This document shows positions 43,359 through 55,025 of a DNA stretch of 64,000 nucleotides, in pieces. A model generated the notes under the pieces. That model searched no databases, was not told where the DNA came from, and was given only the letters and a program-made list of their open reading frames with translations. How positions within the stretch are numbered: position 1 is the stretch's first letter; every line of letters begins with the position of its first letter. The stretch is from Lichina pygmaea. Lineage: Eukaryota > Ascomycota > Lichinomycetes > Lichinales > Lichinaceae. The translations under genes and the position numbers were made by a program. The DNA is taken from assembly GCA_963422465.1 (NCBI GenBank), contig OY730171.1, positions 124,001 through 188,000 of the forward strand, in the 5' to 3' direction.

Positions 43359-43957
43359 TGTTACGACCCAGGGGATGGGAGCCACTTATTTATAGGCAAT
43401 CAGGCTGCTGGCCAGGCAAGAGGACACCATGGAAGTCAAGTGACCAACCAACAAGGGGTCACGTGACTGTTGAGACACATGGGAGTCTTGACACAGCATG
43501 CATGAAGCATCAAGACAATCTCACCAGTCTTGACGCAGGGTGCATGAAGCATCAAGACAATCTCACCAGTCTCGACACAGGATGCATGAAGCATCAAGAC
43601 AATCTCACCAGTCTTGACGCAGGGTGCATAACATGGTGGGACTGTCAAGACAATCTCACCTGTCTTGACGTCAAGACTGTCAAGACAATCTTGATCGTCT
43701 TGACAGGCCAGCACTATATAGTCCGGTGATAGTTCCCTTATGGAACGATCGTCTTCAACTCATGTTGTGATCCAGACAACTAGATCTACTTCAATACAAT
43801 CCTTTTGTACGAAGCTGTTGATCAGGTGTCACCACCACCACGTTCCACCAAACCCCTTCGCACTCCTTGACACTCCTCTCCTGCGAGAACCAACCCGCCT
43901 TCCACCTCTCGCCCTAATCCTATACTCGGATAGGACAGTACAGTACAGACCACAACA
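43359..43957 (+). repeat. Ty3-A2 3' LTR
   Basis: This 599-bp LTR is the partner of 37418-38018, with the same U3 type and array (about 43490-43630) and the same CAACA end. The flanking AGTAG (43958-43962) is followed by LINE-C endonuclease sequence. Confidence 0.92.
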
Positions 43958-44696
43958 AGTAGTGGTGGAATAGGGGGAAGATTCTTAGCTTCTTTCTTAA
44001 CTTGGTCCAGATCTAGTGTTCTCCAGTTTCTTTAGTGGGTTCTGGCTTTCTTTGGTGTTTTCAGACTTAGAATTATCTGAACTGATCTGTGGTCTGAACC
44101 TCTGTGGAAGTCTAGGTTAATCTGGGAAGAAATAAAGAAATTAAGAAGTGATATAGAAATAAAAAATAAGTCAATAGCAGAGGAGGGAGACTCTACCAGT
44201 GTTCTTGCTCTTGTTGGTGTGAAAGGTGCTATTGCCAGCTCTAGTCCTTGATCATCTGTGAGTTCTTTGAACTTAGTAGCTAGTTCAGCGTAGAGTTGGG
44301 AGGATTTTGACCAGGATGGGTGGTGGAGGTTTGAGTCAGTCAGAAGAAATATTCTCCTTCTTTCTCCAGTGCCTGGGCCAGTACATCCAGTAGAGCTTCT
44401 TCTGATATACTCTGTAGTTTTCCTGGCTTGTAGGTGTGAAGTACAGGTTATGTACCCAGAACACTTTTGCTTACACTCTTATCTCCAGTGATGTTAAATC
44501 CTTACTCCAGAACACAGAGGTTATAGCTGACCTCTGTATTCTTCTGTTGATTAGAACCAGAGTTCTCCCTAGCACTTGGTCTTGAAGAGAGTAGAAGGCT
44601 GAGAAGACTGTTGAGGTACTTGTTTCCTGGTATAGATTTCTCCAAGGTTCTTGAAGTGCAATCAGATCTACTTCCTGGAGTCTGGGGTTAGCTAGT
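43958..44696 (-). pseudogene. L7 ORF2 fragment (endonuclease domain)
   Basis: A decayed LINE-C endonuclease region. Read on the minus strand it matches L10 56520-57200, with recognisable TDSNLHHPSWS-like, AIDLFFIS-like and GSDHRSVQ-like segments, plus TPTRARTLV. There is no long open frame. The left edge carries AGTAG from the Ty3-A2 insertion and the right edge GGGGTTAGCTAGT (44684-44696) from the L8 insertion. Confidence 0.8.
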
Positions 44697-47083
44697 TTTT
44701 TTATATTTTTTATTTGATTCTTACACTGGTAGTAGCTTTACAGCCATGCAGATCTTCTAGCTAATAGTGAACTCCTTCAGAAAACCTTTGAAGGGATAAA
44801 AACTGAAGGCAGGGTGTGACTAGGGAATGTAACAAAAGGAATCTTGAAGTTTCTGGTAAGAGAAGAGAATCTAGGTATTGGATTGGGAATAGTGGAGGTT
44901 GAAAGCTAGGTTAAACTGGTTCAGTCTTTTCAAAGACATAAACCAGTACAAGAACTTCTGTAGTAGCTCTGGGTTTGAAATAATAGTGGTGAAGTCTTGG
45001 GGATTAAAAGAGACTTGTTGTCTTTGTCTTGAATAAAGAGAGCATGAAGAGGTGATATATTTTGCAGTTTCTTCTGCTTGGCCAGACACAGATAGTGGGG
45101 TAGGGAAGTCAGGAACTCCAGCTCTGAAAAGAAAACTTGCCAGACCAATTCTTCCAGTCCTGATTTGCAGTAGCAGACTTGCCTCAGCTTTCTGTAACTC
45201 TTTGTAGAGCTTCAGATTGTTTTTGTGTGACTTTTGACAGAAAGTCTGCCAGCCTGGATAGCTTCTTCTTTTCTTCTCTTCCCATTGGTCTTCCCACTCT
45301 TTAGTAAAGAGCTTTTGTAGTTCTTTCTTTGAACTAGCCTGGTTAGTAGTTATTTGACTTAACCAAGTGAATTTCCACTTAGAAGAGATAGTTGAGGATT
45401 CCTTTAAAGGTTTCTTCAAGAGAGAGGCATAGCTGGAAATAGTGGAAAAGATACTGTCAAGAAAGTATTTGAGAGGGGAGTTTTGAATAGAAGAAAGAAA
45501 ACAGGCAGTGCGAAATTTAAAGTATAGGTCTAGAGGTAGAAGAAAAAGCTCACTCTCTAATAGAAAAGAAGCAGTGGCTTTGAAGGCACCCCCAATAAGT
45601 CTTAGGCATCTGTTTTGAAATGAAACAAGAGAAGAGATATTGGAGGATTTTCTTAGAGGGTTAAACCAGATCCCCACTGCATAGCTCAGTAGAGATCTCA
45701 GTATAGCAGTGTACACCAGACGTGATGTGTGAACTGGGAAGCCCCAAGTAGAATAGGAAGTTCTAGAAAGAGAAGAGAGTGCTTTCTGTGCTTTTTGAAG
45801 AATAATCCTCTGGTGTTTGTGCCAGTGGAGCTTTGCATCTAGGTACACTCCAAGTACTCGCACTTCTTCTTTTGGTTTGAGAATCACATTCCCCAGTCTG
45901 AGCTTGAGCTGAAGATTGTCTGATCTTCTTCTGGAAAAATGAAGTATTTCATATTTCTCAGTTGAGAAGACTATTCCATGTCTTGCAGCCCAGGATAGAT
46001 ATTTGAGGTGTGTGTTCTTTAACTTCAGAAGGTTACCTTTCAAGGAGTGACCAAAAGCAAGCAGATTTGTATCATCTGCAAACCCCAGAGCAGATACACC
46101 AGAAGAAGGAGTATGCACAGTCTCATGCAATTCAGAAATGTAGAATAGAAAAAGAATAGGGGATAATGGAGAACCTTGAGGAACTCCACAATGAATAGGA
46201 ATTGAACAAGACTCAGAATCATCAAAGACAAGAGTGGTAGAGTGCTTATCACAGAAGGAGTAGATCCAGGAAGCTAGCCAGGCAGGTATTCTTTTTCTTT
46301 TCAGAATTTGCTGTAGTATCTTGGGGAGAACTCTGTCATAGGCTCCTGAGATATCCAGTGAGAGTAGGGATGCAACCATGCCTTCCTTCCAGACTTTTTC
46401 CACTTGGGAGGTTAGAAGGAAAAGTGCTGCTTCTGTGGATCTTCCTTTCCTAAAGCCCATCTGGATATCTGGCAATAGTCCAGCTTCTTCTGCTATCTTG
46501 CTTAGTCTGGCTGCAGCAATAGCTTCCATCAGCTTGCCTGTTGTGTTTAGCAGAGCTATAGAGCGCCAGGCTTTAGCTTGATTGTAGGTTCCCTTGCCAG
46601 GTTTCCTCAAGCAGACTGTTTTTGCACTCTTAAATCTTTCAGGGAAGTACTCCAGTTTCCAGCATGTTGAAGTCAGAATAGCTAGAGCTTGGCAGAACCT
46701 AGGCCCCAGAGCTCTCAGAAATCCATTTGGCAGCTTATCTCTCCCTCCTGCTGTGAAAGGTTTCTTCTTGGCCAGAATTTGCTCCACTTCTTCACATGTT
46801 ACCTCCTGGGAGAGCTGTATCTCAGAGATAGTCTGGGAGCTTTCTGAGCCTGGTTCTGGAACTAGAGCTTTTGGAAAGAACTGCTGTGAGAAGGCTTTCG
46901 TCTTTCCCTCAAAGGTTTTGGCTATTCCTTCTTGTGTTTCCAGGTCAGGAACCAGAGGAAGATCAGGAGTCTTGTTGGCTTTGGACTTTCCCCACTTTGC
47001 AAGCTTCCAGAACTTTGAAGAGCTGGCCAGCTCATGGATTTGGTGTCTGAAAGTGTTCTGTTTTCCATCTCTGACTGCCTGGG
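44697..47083 (-). mobile_element. L8: 5'-truncated LINE-A with 13-bp target duplication
   Basis: A minus-strand LINE-A insertion with its A-rich tail at 44697-44715. It is truncated in the ORF2 linker at 47080 and flanked by GGGGTTAGCTAGT (44684-44696, 47084-47096). Three extra G bases (47081-47083) at the 5' junction match neither the LINE nor the target. The 5' truncation with a duplication of this size is the signature of target-primed reverse transcription. Confidence 0.93.
44871..47080 (-). CDS. L8 ORF2, C-terminal 735 codons, open but lacking a start
   Basis: The frame is open from the truncation point to the stop. It covers the linker after the endonuclease, the RT (KAWRSIALLN, GFRKGRSTEA, SLDISGAYDRV, CGVPQGSPLSPILF, GFADDTNLLAF), the RNLQ/KPKEEVRVLGVYLDAK block and the C-terminal knuckle, which here reads SVSGQAEETAKYITSSC instead of CxC and so has lost its first two cysteines. 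Without an endonuclease or start codon it cannot be an autonomous gene. The lack of stops shows the insertion is recent. Confidence 0.85.
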
Positions 47084-48759
47084 GGGGTTAGCTAGTAGAA
47101 GATCTTGACATGTCTGGCTTTTCTGCATGTTATACTGGAGAAGGTTGAGAGTTGGTGTACTCATCAAACCTCTGGGTTAGAATCCACAAGTATCTTAAAA
47201 GAATTTTGTTTTGGAAGATTAGTGGTAGTCTTCAGGTTTTGCAGAAAGGTTGCTTGAGAGCTAAGTCTTGCACTTGATCTGGTTCTCACCACCTCTCCCT
47301 GTTTTCTTTCCTTCCTATCCTCTCTATCAGATAGATTATGGCTTCTTCCAGTATTAGTGGTCTGGCTTGGAGAGAAGATAAAAGTGGAAGAGATGTTTTC
47401 TGGAGTGGTGTATTCCCCAGGTCTGGTGAGCCAGGATTCTCTAGCTTTCTGTGTAGCCTCCTGCTTTTTAGGGTAGACTTTTTCCCAAGCAGAGTGCTTC
47501 CCTCCACAGTTAGCACATTTGGGAACTAGCTTTTCTTGAGGACTTAGACAATCTCTTCTGGCATGTTTTCCTCCACATGCCAGGCACTGTGCTTAAGCTT
47601 GGCAAGTTCTTGCCTGGTGTCCAAACTTTGAGTATTTATAGTATTAGACCACTGATGTATCCAGAAGTGCTAGCTCTACTTCATAGATCATGTGGCCAAG
47701 TACAACTTCTCTCTTGATCAGTAGATTAGCTTGCTCAGGTGTTGCAAGATCTATGTGCAGAGATGTCATATATTTCTTAAGAAGTTTGGACTTTCTGGTC
47801 CAGTAGGTTCTCAGGATTTTGACCTGGTTTTCTATACCAGGGTTTTGTCTGAAGATAGTCTTAGTTATCTCTTCCAGGTTGTCTGGGTTAAAGTCCTTTG
47901 TTTGAACTCTATTAACTATGACTGGGAAGATTCTGGAAGAGATCTTGGCTTCTTCAGAGAACACTGCAGAGATCCAGTCTTTGTTCTGCTCTAGCTGGGT
48001 CTTGGCTGAGGGAGATTCGAGAGAGATGATAATATCACCAGAAGGGAGCTTTCTGACTGCTCTGATATCTTTCTGGCAAGATGTAGGGACTTTGTTCTTG
48101 ATAGTCTGCACAAGCTGGGAGGGTGTTCTGTTTCCTGTCTGTGCTGTTTGGACTCCAGGTCTGATAGTAATCTCACTGAAGATTCTCTGAGGGAACTGGA
48201 ATTTCCTGAACTGTAGCTTTCTGGACTGCTTGAGTATAGAAGAGATTAGATGCTGGTGTTTGTATATTTTTTTTAATTCTGTCCATTCTCTGGAGAACTT
48301 TCTGGATCTCTTGTCTGGTGGTGGAAGGTGTGGCTATATAGCTTGCTAGCTGGGTGGTGATTTTCTTCCATGCTTCCTGTACCTTTGGGGGAGCTTTAGA
48401 CTTGTTTAGCCAGACTTCAACAATCTGGGATACTGGCAGTATGTTTTCTCTAGCTTGTTGATCTGGTGTTACCAGAGAGATATCTTGTTAGCTTGGCCCT
48501 GGGGGAATAGATAAAGAAGAAAAGCTAGATTGGATGTTGGGGGGTCTGGGAGCCAGTATAGGGATTAGTGCTCTAGAGCTGTATTGGGGAGGACTGGGTT
48601 TTTTCTTTTTTGAAGCTATTACTCTGGGTTAGGTCTGGGAGTATTCACCTAGACTAGGGACCAGATCCTCTATCTAGACTTTCCTTGAATTCTTACATTC
48701 TACCAGCCAAGAGTAGAGCTCAAGTTATTCCACTTTTCCACTCTCTGTTTTCCTCTTGA
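47084..48759 (-). pseudogene. L7 (LINE-C) start of ORF2, ORF1 and part of 5' UTR
   Basis: ORF2 begins near 47167 (STPTLNLLQYNMQKSQTC). ORF1 runs from about 48625 (basic ASKKKK start without a clear ATG) to about 47170. It contains IRAVRKLPSGDIIISLE, LATPEQANLLI and a degraded zinc-knuckle region at 47480-47640, and matches the LINE-B ORF1 best. Several stops and frame changes interrupt it, so only the middle third (47644-48111) is open. From about 48625 to 48759 lies 5' UTR. Confidence 0.78.
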
Positions 48760-48931
48760 TTTTTTGATTTTGATTTGATTCTTACACTGTTTGTAGCTTT
48801 ACAGCCATGCAGATCTTCCAGCTAATAGTGAACTTCTTCAGAAAACCTTTAAAGGAATAAAAACTGAAGACAGGGAGGTGACTAGAAAGTATAGCAAAAG
48901 GAAATCTTGTAGTGTCTGGTAGGAAAAGCTT

Positions 48932-51900
48932 CTAGATGTTGGAGTGTGAATAGTGAAGTTTGAAAGTCAAATTAAATTGGTTTAGTCTTTTCAAAGACAT
49001 AAACCAGTACAGAAACTTCTGTAGAAGCTCTGGGTTTGAAATAATAGTAGTGAAATCTTGGGGGTTAAAGAGAGCATGTTGTCTTTGACTTGAGTAGAGA
49101 GAGCATGAAGAGGTAATATGTTTTACTGTCTCTTCTGCTTGACCACACATGCATAGGGGGGTAGGAAAGTCAGGGACTCCAGCTCTGAAAAGAAAACTTG
49201 CTAGACTAATTCTCCCAGTTCTGGTTTGCAGTAGTAGACTTGCCTCAGCTTTCTGTAGTTTTTTGTAGAGCTTTAGGTTGTTGTAGTGAGGTTTTTGGCA
49301 AAACACCTGCCATCCAGTATAGCTTTTTCTTTTCTTCTCCTCCCATTGGTTTTCCCACTCTTTAGTAAAGAGTATTTGTAGTTCTTTCTTTGAACTAGCC
49401 TGGTTAGTAGTTATTTGATTTAACCAAGTGAACTTCCAATTAGGAGAGATAGTTGAGGATTTCTTTAAAGGTTTTCTCAGTGAAGAAGTATAGGAAGAAA
49501 TAGTAGAAAAGGTACTGTCAAGAAAGTCTTTCAGAGAGGAGGTTTGGATAGAAGATAGAAAATAAGCTGTGCGAAATTTAAAATAGAGATCTAGAGGTAA
49601 AAGAAAAAGCTCACTCTCTAATAGAAAAGAAGGAGTGGCTTTGAAAGCACCCCCAATAAGTCTCAGACATTTGTTTTGGAATATGATAAGAGAGGAAATA
49701 TTAGAGGATTTTCTGAGTGGGTTGAACCAAATTCCCACTGCATAGCTCAGTACAGATCTGAGTATTGCAGTGTACACAAGGCGTGCTGTGAGAACTGGAA
49801 AGCCCCAGGTGGAGTAAGAGGTTCTAGAAAGAGAAGATAGTGCTTTTTGTGCTTTTTGAAGAATAATTCTCTGGTGTTTGTGCCAGTGGAGTTTGGCATC
49901 CAGGTACACTCCCAATACTCGCACTTCTTCTTTTGGTTTTAGAATCACATTCCCAAGTCTAAGCTTGAGCTGCAGATTGTCTGATCTTCTTCTGGAAAAA
50001 TAAAGTATTTTATATTTCTCAGGAGAGAAGACTATTCCATGTCTTGCAGCCCAAGATAGACATTTAAGATGTGTATTCTTCAACTTCAGAAGGTTGCTTT
50101 TAAGAGAGTGTCCAAATGCAAGCAGATTTGTATCATCTGCAAATCCCAGAGCAGAAACACCAGTAGTAGGAGAATGTACAGTCTCATGAAGTTCAGAAAT
50201 ATAGAATAGAAAAAGAATAGAAAACAAAGGAGAACCTTGGGGGACTCCACAGTGAATAGGAATAGAAGAGGACTCAGAGTCATCAAAAACTAGAGTGGTG
50301 GTACATCTGGTACAGAAAGAGAAGATCTAAGAAGTTAGCCAGAGAGGGATTTCTTTTCTCTCCAGAATCTTTTGAAGAATCTCTGGAAGAACTCTGTCAT
50401 ATACTCCTGAGATGTCCAGAGAAAGTAGAGATGCAACCATGCCTTCTTTCCAGACTTTTTCCACTTGGGAAGTTAGAAGGAAAAGTGCTGATTCAGTTGA
50501 TCTACCTTTCCTGAACCCCATCTGGATTTCTGGCAAGAGTTTAGCCTCTTCTGCTACCTTGCTTAGTCTGGCTGCTGTAATAGCTTCCATCAGCTTGCCA
50601 GTTGTGTTTAGCAGAGCTATAGGGCACCAGGCTTTAGCTTGGTTATAGATTCTCTTGCCAGGTTTTCTTAGACAGACTGTTTTGGCATTCTTGAATCTCT
50701 CTGGAAAGTATTCCAGTCTCCAGCATGTTGATGTGAGAACAGCTATAGCTTGGCAGAACTTGGGACCCAGAGCTTTCAGAAATCCATTTGGCAGCTTGTC
50801 TTTTCCTCCTGCTGTAAAAGGTTTCTTCTTGTTCAGAATTTGCTCCACTTCTTCAGTGGTAACCTCCTGAGAAAGCTGGATATCTGGGGTACTCTGGTGA
50901 CTTTCTGTACTTGGTTCTGGAACATGTGCTTCTGGAAAGAATTGAGCTGAGAAAGATTTTATCTTCTCCTCAAAGCTTTTGGCTAGTCCTTCTTGAGTCT
51001 CCAGATCAGGGACCAGAGGAAGATCAGGGGTCTTGTTAGCTTTTGATTTTCCCCACTTTGCAAGCTTCCAGAATTTTGAGGAACTGGCTAGCTCATGAAC
51101 TTGTTTTCTGAAGGTGTTCTGTTTGCCTTCTCTGACAGCTTTCTTCTTGAGCTTAGTTGCTTCTTCTAGCTCTTCTTGGCTTGCCTGTCCTCTGAGCACT
51201 TGTCTTATTCTTCTTTCCTGCTTAACTTTAGTTTGGATCTCTTGGTTCCACCAGGGGACTGAGTGGCTAGATTGCTTCTGGAGTTCTGTGCATCTGTCTG
51301 CTATTTCTTGGAGAAAGTGGTTAAGATATTTCAAGTACTCATCCACTTCATGTTTATCTTGAAAGTGGAAGGGCAGCTGCAAATTATTACACTCTTGTTT
51401 TGCCAGATTTGTGTCCAGTGTTTTCCACTTCCTTTCTGGCTTCCAGGTTTTTCTTGGTGAGTCCAGGTCCAGGCTAGTTAGCACAGGTCTGTGGTCAGAC
51501 CCATGAAAGAACTGCAAAGCAATTTTAGAAAAGATTAGAGAGTTAGAAAAAGAAGAAGATATAAAGGAAAGACCAATAGGTGAACAGAGTTTGTGGGAAA
51601 GAGATCTAGCTCTTGTGGGTGTAAAAGGTGCAATAGCTAACTCCAGATTTGAGTTTTTCATTAGAGTTTGGAACTTGTGTGCAGTGTCAGAATATAGTCT
51701 TCTTTTCTTTGACCAGTCAGGGTGGTGAAGATTTGAGTCTGTAAGAAGAATATACTGCCCTTTTGCTTGTAAAGCATTTTGGAGTAGACAGAGAAGAGTT
51801 TCTGATGCTTGTAGGTAGTTCTCTTGACTTGAGGGAGTGAAGTATAGATTATGCACCCACAGAGAAGTAGAGGTGTTTTCCAGATAAATTTCAAGAGAAA

Positions 51901-52171
51901 CAAAGTCTTTACTCCAGAAAGTAGGGTGGAGAGATGACAGTTTCAGGTTTTTGTTAATAAGAAAAAGAGTTCTGCTGATCGCTGGAGAATATAAAGGAAG
52001 AAAAGAAGAAAAAACAGTTGAGGTGCTGGTTTGAAGGTGAGGATTCTTCCAGGGTTCATGAAGTGCAATAATATCTACTTCTTGAAGAGTTGGGGTTGCT
52101 AGAAGTAGCTCTTGGACTGATTGGCTTTTCTGCACATTGTATTGAAGAAGTGTGAACTTTGTATTCTTTAT
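48932..52171 (-). pseudogene. L9 ORF2 (endonuclease, RT, CCHC), two point lesions
   Basis: A frame of 1079 codons with all motifs of LINE-A ORF2: LLQYNVQKS, ALHEPW (Glu kept, Gln changed to His), TDSNLHHPDW, GSDHRPV, SLDISGVYDRV, CGVPQGSPL, GFADDTN near residue 678, and CMCGQAEETVKHITSSC near residue 1005. The start codon reads ATA instead of ATG, at 52169-52171. One stop (TAG at 50327-50329, Trp in L3) interrupts the RT. Both are G-to-A changes on the coding strand. No RNase H domain is visible. Confidence 0.92.
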
Positions 52172-53568
52172 GTAGACATTTCATCTTCAAAGATCTTGAA
52201 GAGGTTGACTGACTGCTTTCTCCCTGTGTTTGTTGATCTTGTAGACAGAATTTGCACTTCTGGAGACTCTCCTCTGAGTCTCTCTGAGCTTCTAGTTGGC
52301 TCTGTGGTTTTCTGTCTTTTTCCCTCTGGAAGAGTCTGTATGAAGGGGAAAGTAACTGGAGACTGTGTGACTGGGACAGTGGTAGTAGTGGAGATCTCAT
52401 GCTTCCCTGGGCAGGAAATCCATGCCTCTCTTGCCTTCTTGACTGCTTCTTGGTGTACTGGGCATGTGCTAGCCCAGGCTGGGTGAGCTCCTTTGCAGTT
52501 GCTGCATTTTGGCTTTAGCAGTTGCTCAGGGATTTGGCAGGTTCTTCTTTCATGCTGGCCTCCACAGGCACCACATACAGCTTGATTCCTGCACAGGCGA
52601 GCTTGGTGTCTATACCCAAAGCACTTGAAGTATTGTGCCACCACTGTGTTAGCCAGAAAAGACTCTGCCTCATGCAATCTGTGGCCCAGCACTACTCCAC
52701 TCTCAATTAGAAGATTGGCCTGTTCTGGGGTGGCCAGATCCAGGTGGAGTGAAGTAACTGGTTTCTTTTGAGCTATAGCCTTCTTTGACCAGTAGGCTCT
52801 TAGAATAGTGATTTGCTTGCTCAGGGATAGGTTGCTGTTCTGGATAGTCTGGCGAGTTTTTTCCAGGTTTTCTGGCTGGATGTCTGTGGTTCTGACTCCA
52901 TGAATCAACACTGGGAATCTCTTGGGTTGGATAGTTGCTTCCTTGGTAAAAATAGCTGATATCCAGGCAGAGTCTTTCTCCAGAAAACTCTTAGTCTCTT
53001 GGGTTTCAGTGTTAATAAGAATATCCCCTGAGGGAAGTTTTCTCACTGCTCTGACTTGTTTATTATAGGGACTGGGGAGTCTGTCTTGGAGAGCTTGAAA
53101 AAGCTGGATGTGGGTCCTGTTGGCTATATCAGGTGTCTGGTTACCAGGGTGGACAAGAACTTTCTTCAGAATTCTTGGAGCTAGAGGGATTTGAGCTGGG
53201 ATATGTTTCTGAACAGCCTGGGCATATGATGGCTTAGATTCTTGCTTGTCTAGCTGCTTGTTAATATTCTCCAGCTTCTGGAAAATCTTGTTGGTCAGAC
53301 CAGTGGGGAGAGACTGGGTTTTGGTGGACTGGGCTTCATTAGTACAAGAGTTTTTCTTAATATTCTCCCAGCTTTTCAGTACAGATTCTGGGGTAGCTTG
53401 AGTCTTGAGCCATGAGTCCAGTAGGTTGTAGTCATTCTGGAGAGCTGGATAGGGGGTAGAAGAACTAGGCTGAGTACCAGCAGAACTGGGAGCTGGCATT
53501 GTTGGAGAAGGTGTTGTTTTTCTGGTAGTGTTCTGGGAGGAGTCTGGTTTCTTCTTTTTGACAGGCAT
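52168..53568 (-). CDS. L9 ORF1 (zinc-knuckle protein), intact
   Basis: A frame of 466 codons from MPVKKKKPDSSQ, chosen over an ATG 42 bp upstream for the same reason as in L3. The domain order is that of L3. The knuckles read YFKCFGYRHQARLC (first Cys changed to Tyr), CGACGGQHERRTC and CSNCKGAHPAWASTC, so the first zinc site is probably lost. It ends TAA where L3 has TGA, from the same base change that removed the ORF2 start. Confidence 0.9.
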   Translation of the reverse strand: MPVKKKKPDSSQNTTRKTTPSPTMPAPSSAGTQPSSSTPYPALQNDYNLLDSWLKTQATPESVLKSWENIKKNSCTNEAQSTKTQSLPTGLTNKIFQKLENINKQLDKQESKPSYAQAVQKHIPAQIPLAPRILKKVLVHPGNQTPDIANRTHIQLFQALQDRLPSPYNKQVRAVRKLPSGDILINTETQETKSFLEKDSAWISAIFTKEATIQPKRFPVLIHGVRTTDIQPENLEKTRQTIQNSNLSLSKQITILRAYWSKKAIAQKKPVTSLHLDLATPEQANLLIESGVVLGHRLHEAESFLANTVVAQYFKCFGYRHQARLCRNQAVCGACGGQHERRTCQIPEQLLKPKCSNCKGAHPAWASTCPVHQEAVKKAREAWISCPGKHEISTTTTVPVTQSPVTFPFIQTLPEGKRQKTTEPTRSSERLRGESPEVQILSTRSTNTGRKQSVNLFKIFEDEMST

Positions 53569-54187
53569 AGGGTAGGTAACCTGCACAGTGGGTTGTTCAC
53601 AAAGGGTCACCTGGTTCCTAGCAGTAATTGCACAATCCTGGGACCACTCCCCAAGACTGTACTTTCCTGGGCAGTCTTTTCCAACTAGACTCTAGGGAAA
53701 TCTGGCTGTATTAACTCAAGCTGGAGACCACACCCCCTGCCTGAGCTTTCCTAGAGTTTTTCAACTCTACCAGCACTAGAGGCAAGCTCTCAACTATTTC
53801 TCTTATCCTGGGAGCCCTGATCTCCTTGATGCTAGATGTTTCTCTTAAGAGAAGTTCAAGCTGTTATCTCTGTCTGACTGGGAGTAGTTGCTCAATCCTG
53901 GGACCACACCCCAAGACTGAGTGTTCCTAGGTAATTGGGGCCTGTCCCCAGTCTTTCAGAATCCCACTGGCCACTCTCTGCCTTGTTATAGGTAGTCTGT
54001 TGGTTGTTGAAGTTGAAGATCGAAGATTCAGAGATCACAACTTTTGACAAACAGGCTGGGTTACCCAAAGTGATGGGTTTTCACCTTAAGGTTTTGGTGG
54101 TTCCCAACAGATACTCGCTTGGTTTCCAGAACTTCTGATAAAGTGCGGTGAATATCAGAAGTGATGGTCCTTGAACATAGTGGTACT
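53569..54187 (-). mobile_element. L9 5' untranslated region
   Basis: This noncoding leader is almost identical to 18464-19090. It has the conserved CACAACTTTTGACAAACAGG segment (near 54036-54056) and ends at 54187 beside the target duplication. No open frame or promoter motif can be assigned with confidence. Confidence 0.78.
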
Positions 54188-55025
54188 GTTTTCCTCTTGA
54201 ACTGGGAGTACTTACTCAATTCTGGGACCACACCCCAAGACTGAGTGTTCCTAGGTAATTGGAGCATGTCCCCAGTTCTCCAGAAAACCACTAGTCTCTC
54301 TCTCTCTTATTATTGGTAGTCTGTTACTTGTTGAAGTTAAAGATTGTAACAAAAAACTCTTCCCAGTACCACATCATCAAAGGACCATCACTTTTGACAA
54401 TCAGCGGATTTGGTCATAAGTCCTGGAAACCAGTCGCGAAGCTTACCCACTTCCCAAGAGTGAAAACCCATCACTTTTCTGAATCAGGCCTATTGGTCAA
54501 AAGTTGTGATCCCAGAACTCACGTCTTCTTGCTTCAACTACCAACCACCCAGCCACAACAAGAGTGAGAGGGACCAGAGGTATTCTGAAGGACTGGGCAA
54601 AGCTCTACCTACCTTGGAACAATCAGCCCTGAGACTAAAACTCAGGATTAAGCCAGCACTCCCAGTCTATCAGAGATAAAACACAAAACCTCTCCTAAAA
54701 GTGAGAAACATCCACCAACAAGGAGATCAGAGCTCCCAGGATAAGAGGAATAGTTTAGAGCTTGCCTCTAGTGCTGGTAGAGTTGAAAAACTCTAGGAAA
54801 GCTCAGGCAGAGGGTGTGGTCTCTAGCTTGAGTTAATACAACCAGATTTCTCTAGTCTAGTTGGAAAAGACTGCCCAGGAAAGTACAGTCTTGGGGAGTG
54901 GTCCCAGGATTGTGCAACTACTGCTAGGAACCAGGTGACCCTTTGCGAACAACTGGAAGAAGCCTCCAAAAGAGCCTCACCAATCCCAGCCAAAAAAACT
55001 GCTGGAAGACACCTAAAATCATATA

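Larger units (their letters stand above)
37418..43957 (+). mobile_element. Ty3-A2: complete but heavily decayed Ty3-A element with a different U3
   Basis: This 6540-bp element has LTRs at 37418-38018 and 43359-43957 and the 5-bp duplication AGTAG (37413-37417, 43958-43962). The internal region is collinear with Ty3-A1 and highly similar, yet the first 350 or so bases of each LTR are unrelated to Ty3-A1 apart from the terminus and a CACGTG core. Differences from Ty3-A1 are mostly C-to-T or G-to-A, chiefly at CpG with some at CpA. It is broken at more than twenty places. Confidence 0.93.
48760..54187 (-). mobile_element. L9: full-length LINE-A with 13-bp target duplication
   Basis: This 5428-bp element is flanked by GTTTTCCTCTTGA (48747-48759, 54188-54200) inside the 5' UTR of L7. 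It has a tail of A-rich TCAAAA-type repeats, a 3' UTR, ORF2, ORF1 and a 5' UTR of about 620 bp. It is nearly identical to L3. Its 5' end stops about 8 bp short of the L3 terminus. It is the best-preserved LINE in the window. Confidence 0.95.

Noticed and set aside
43340-43729. Frames of 90-130 codons through the Ty3-A2 type LTRs (also 62449-62706, 37518-37709)
   Set aside because: They translate the U3 tandem repeats (repeated TGEIV / DNLTSLD words) and have no conserved start or motif.
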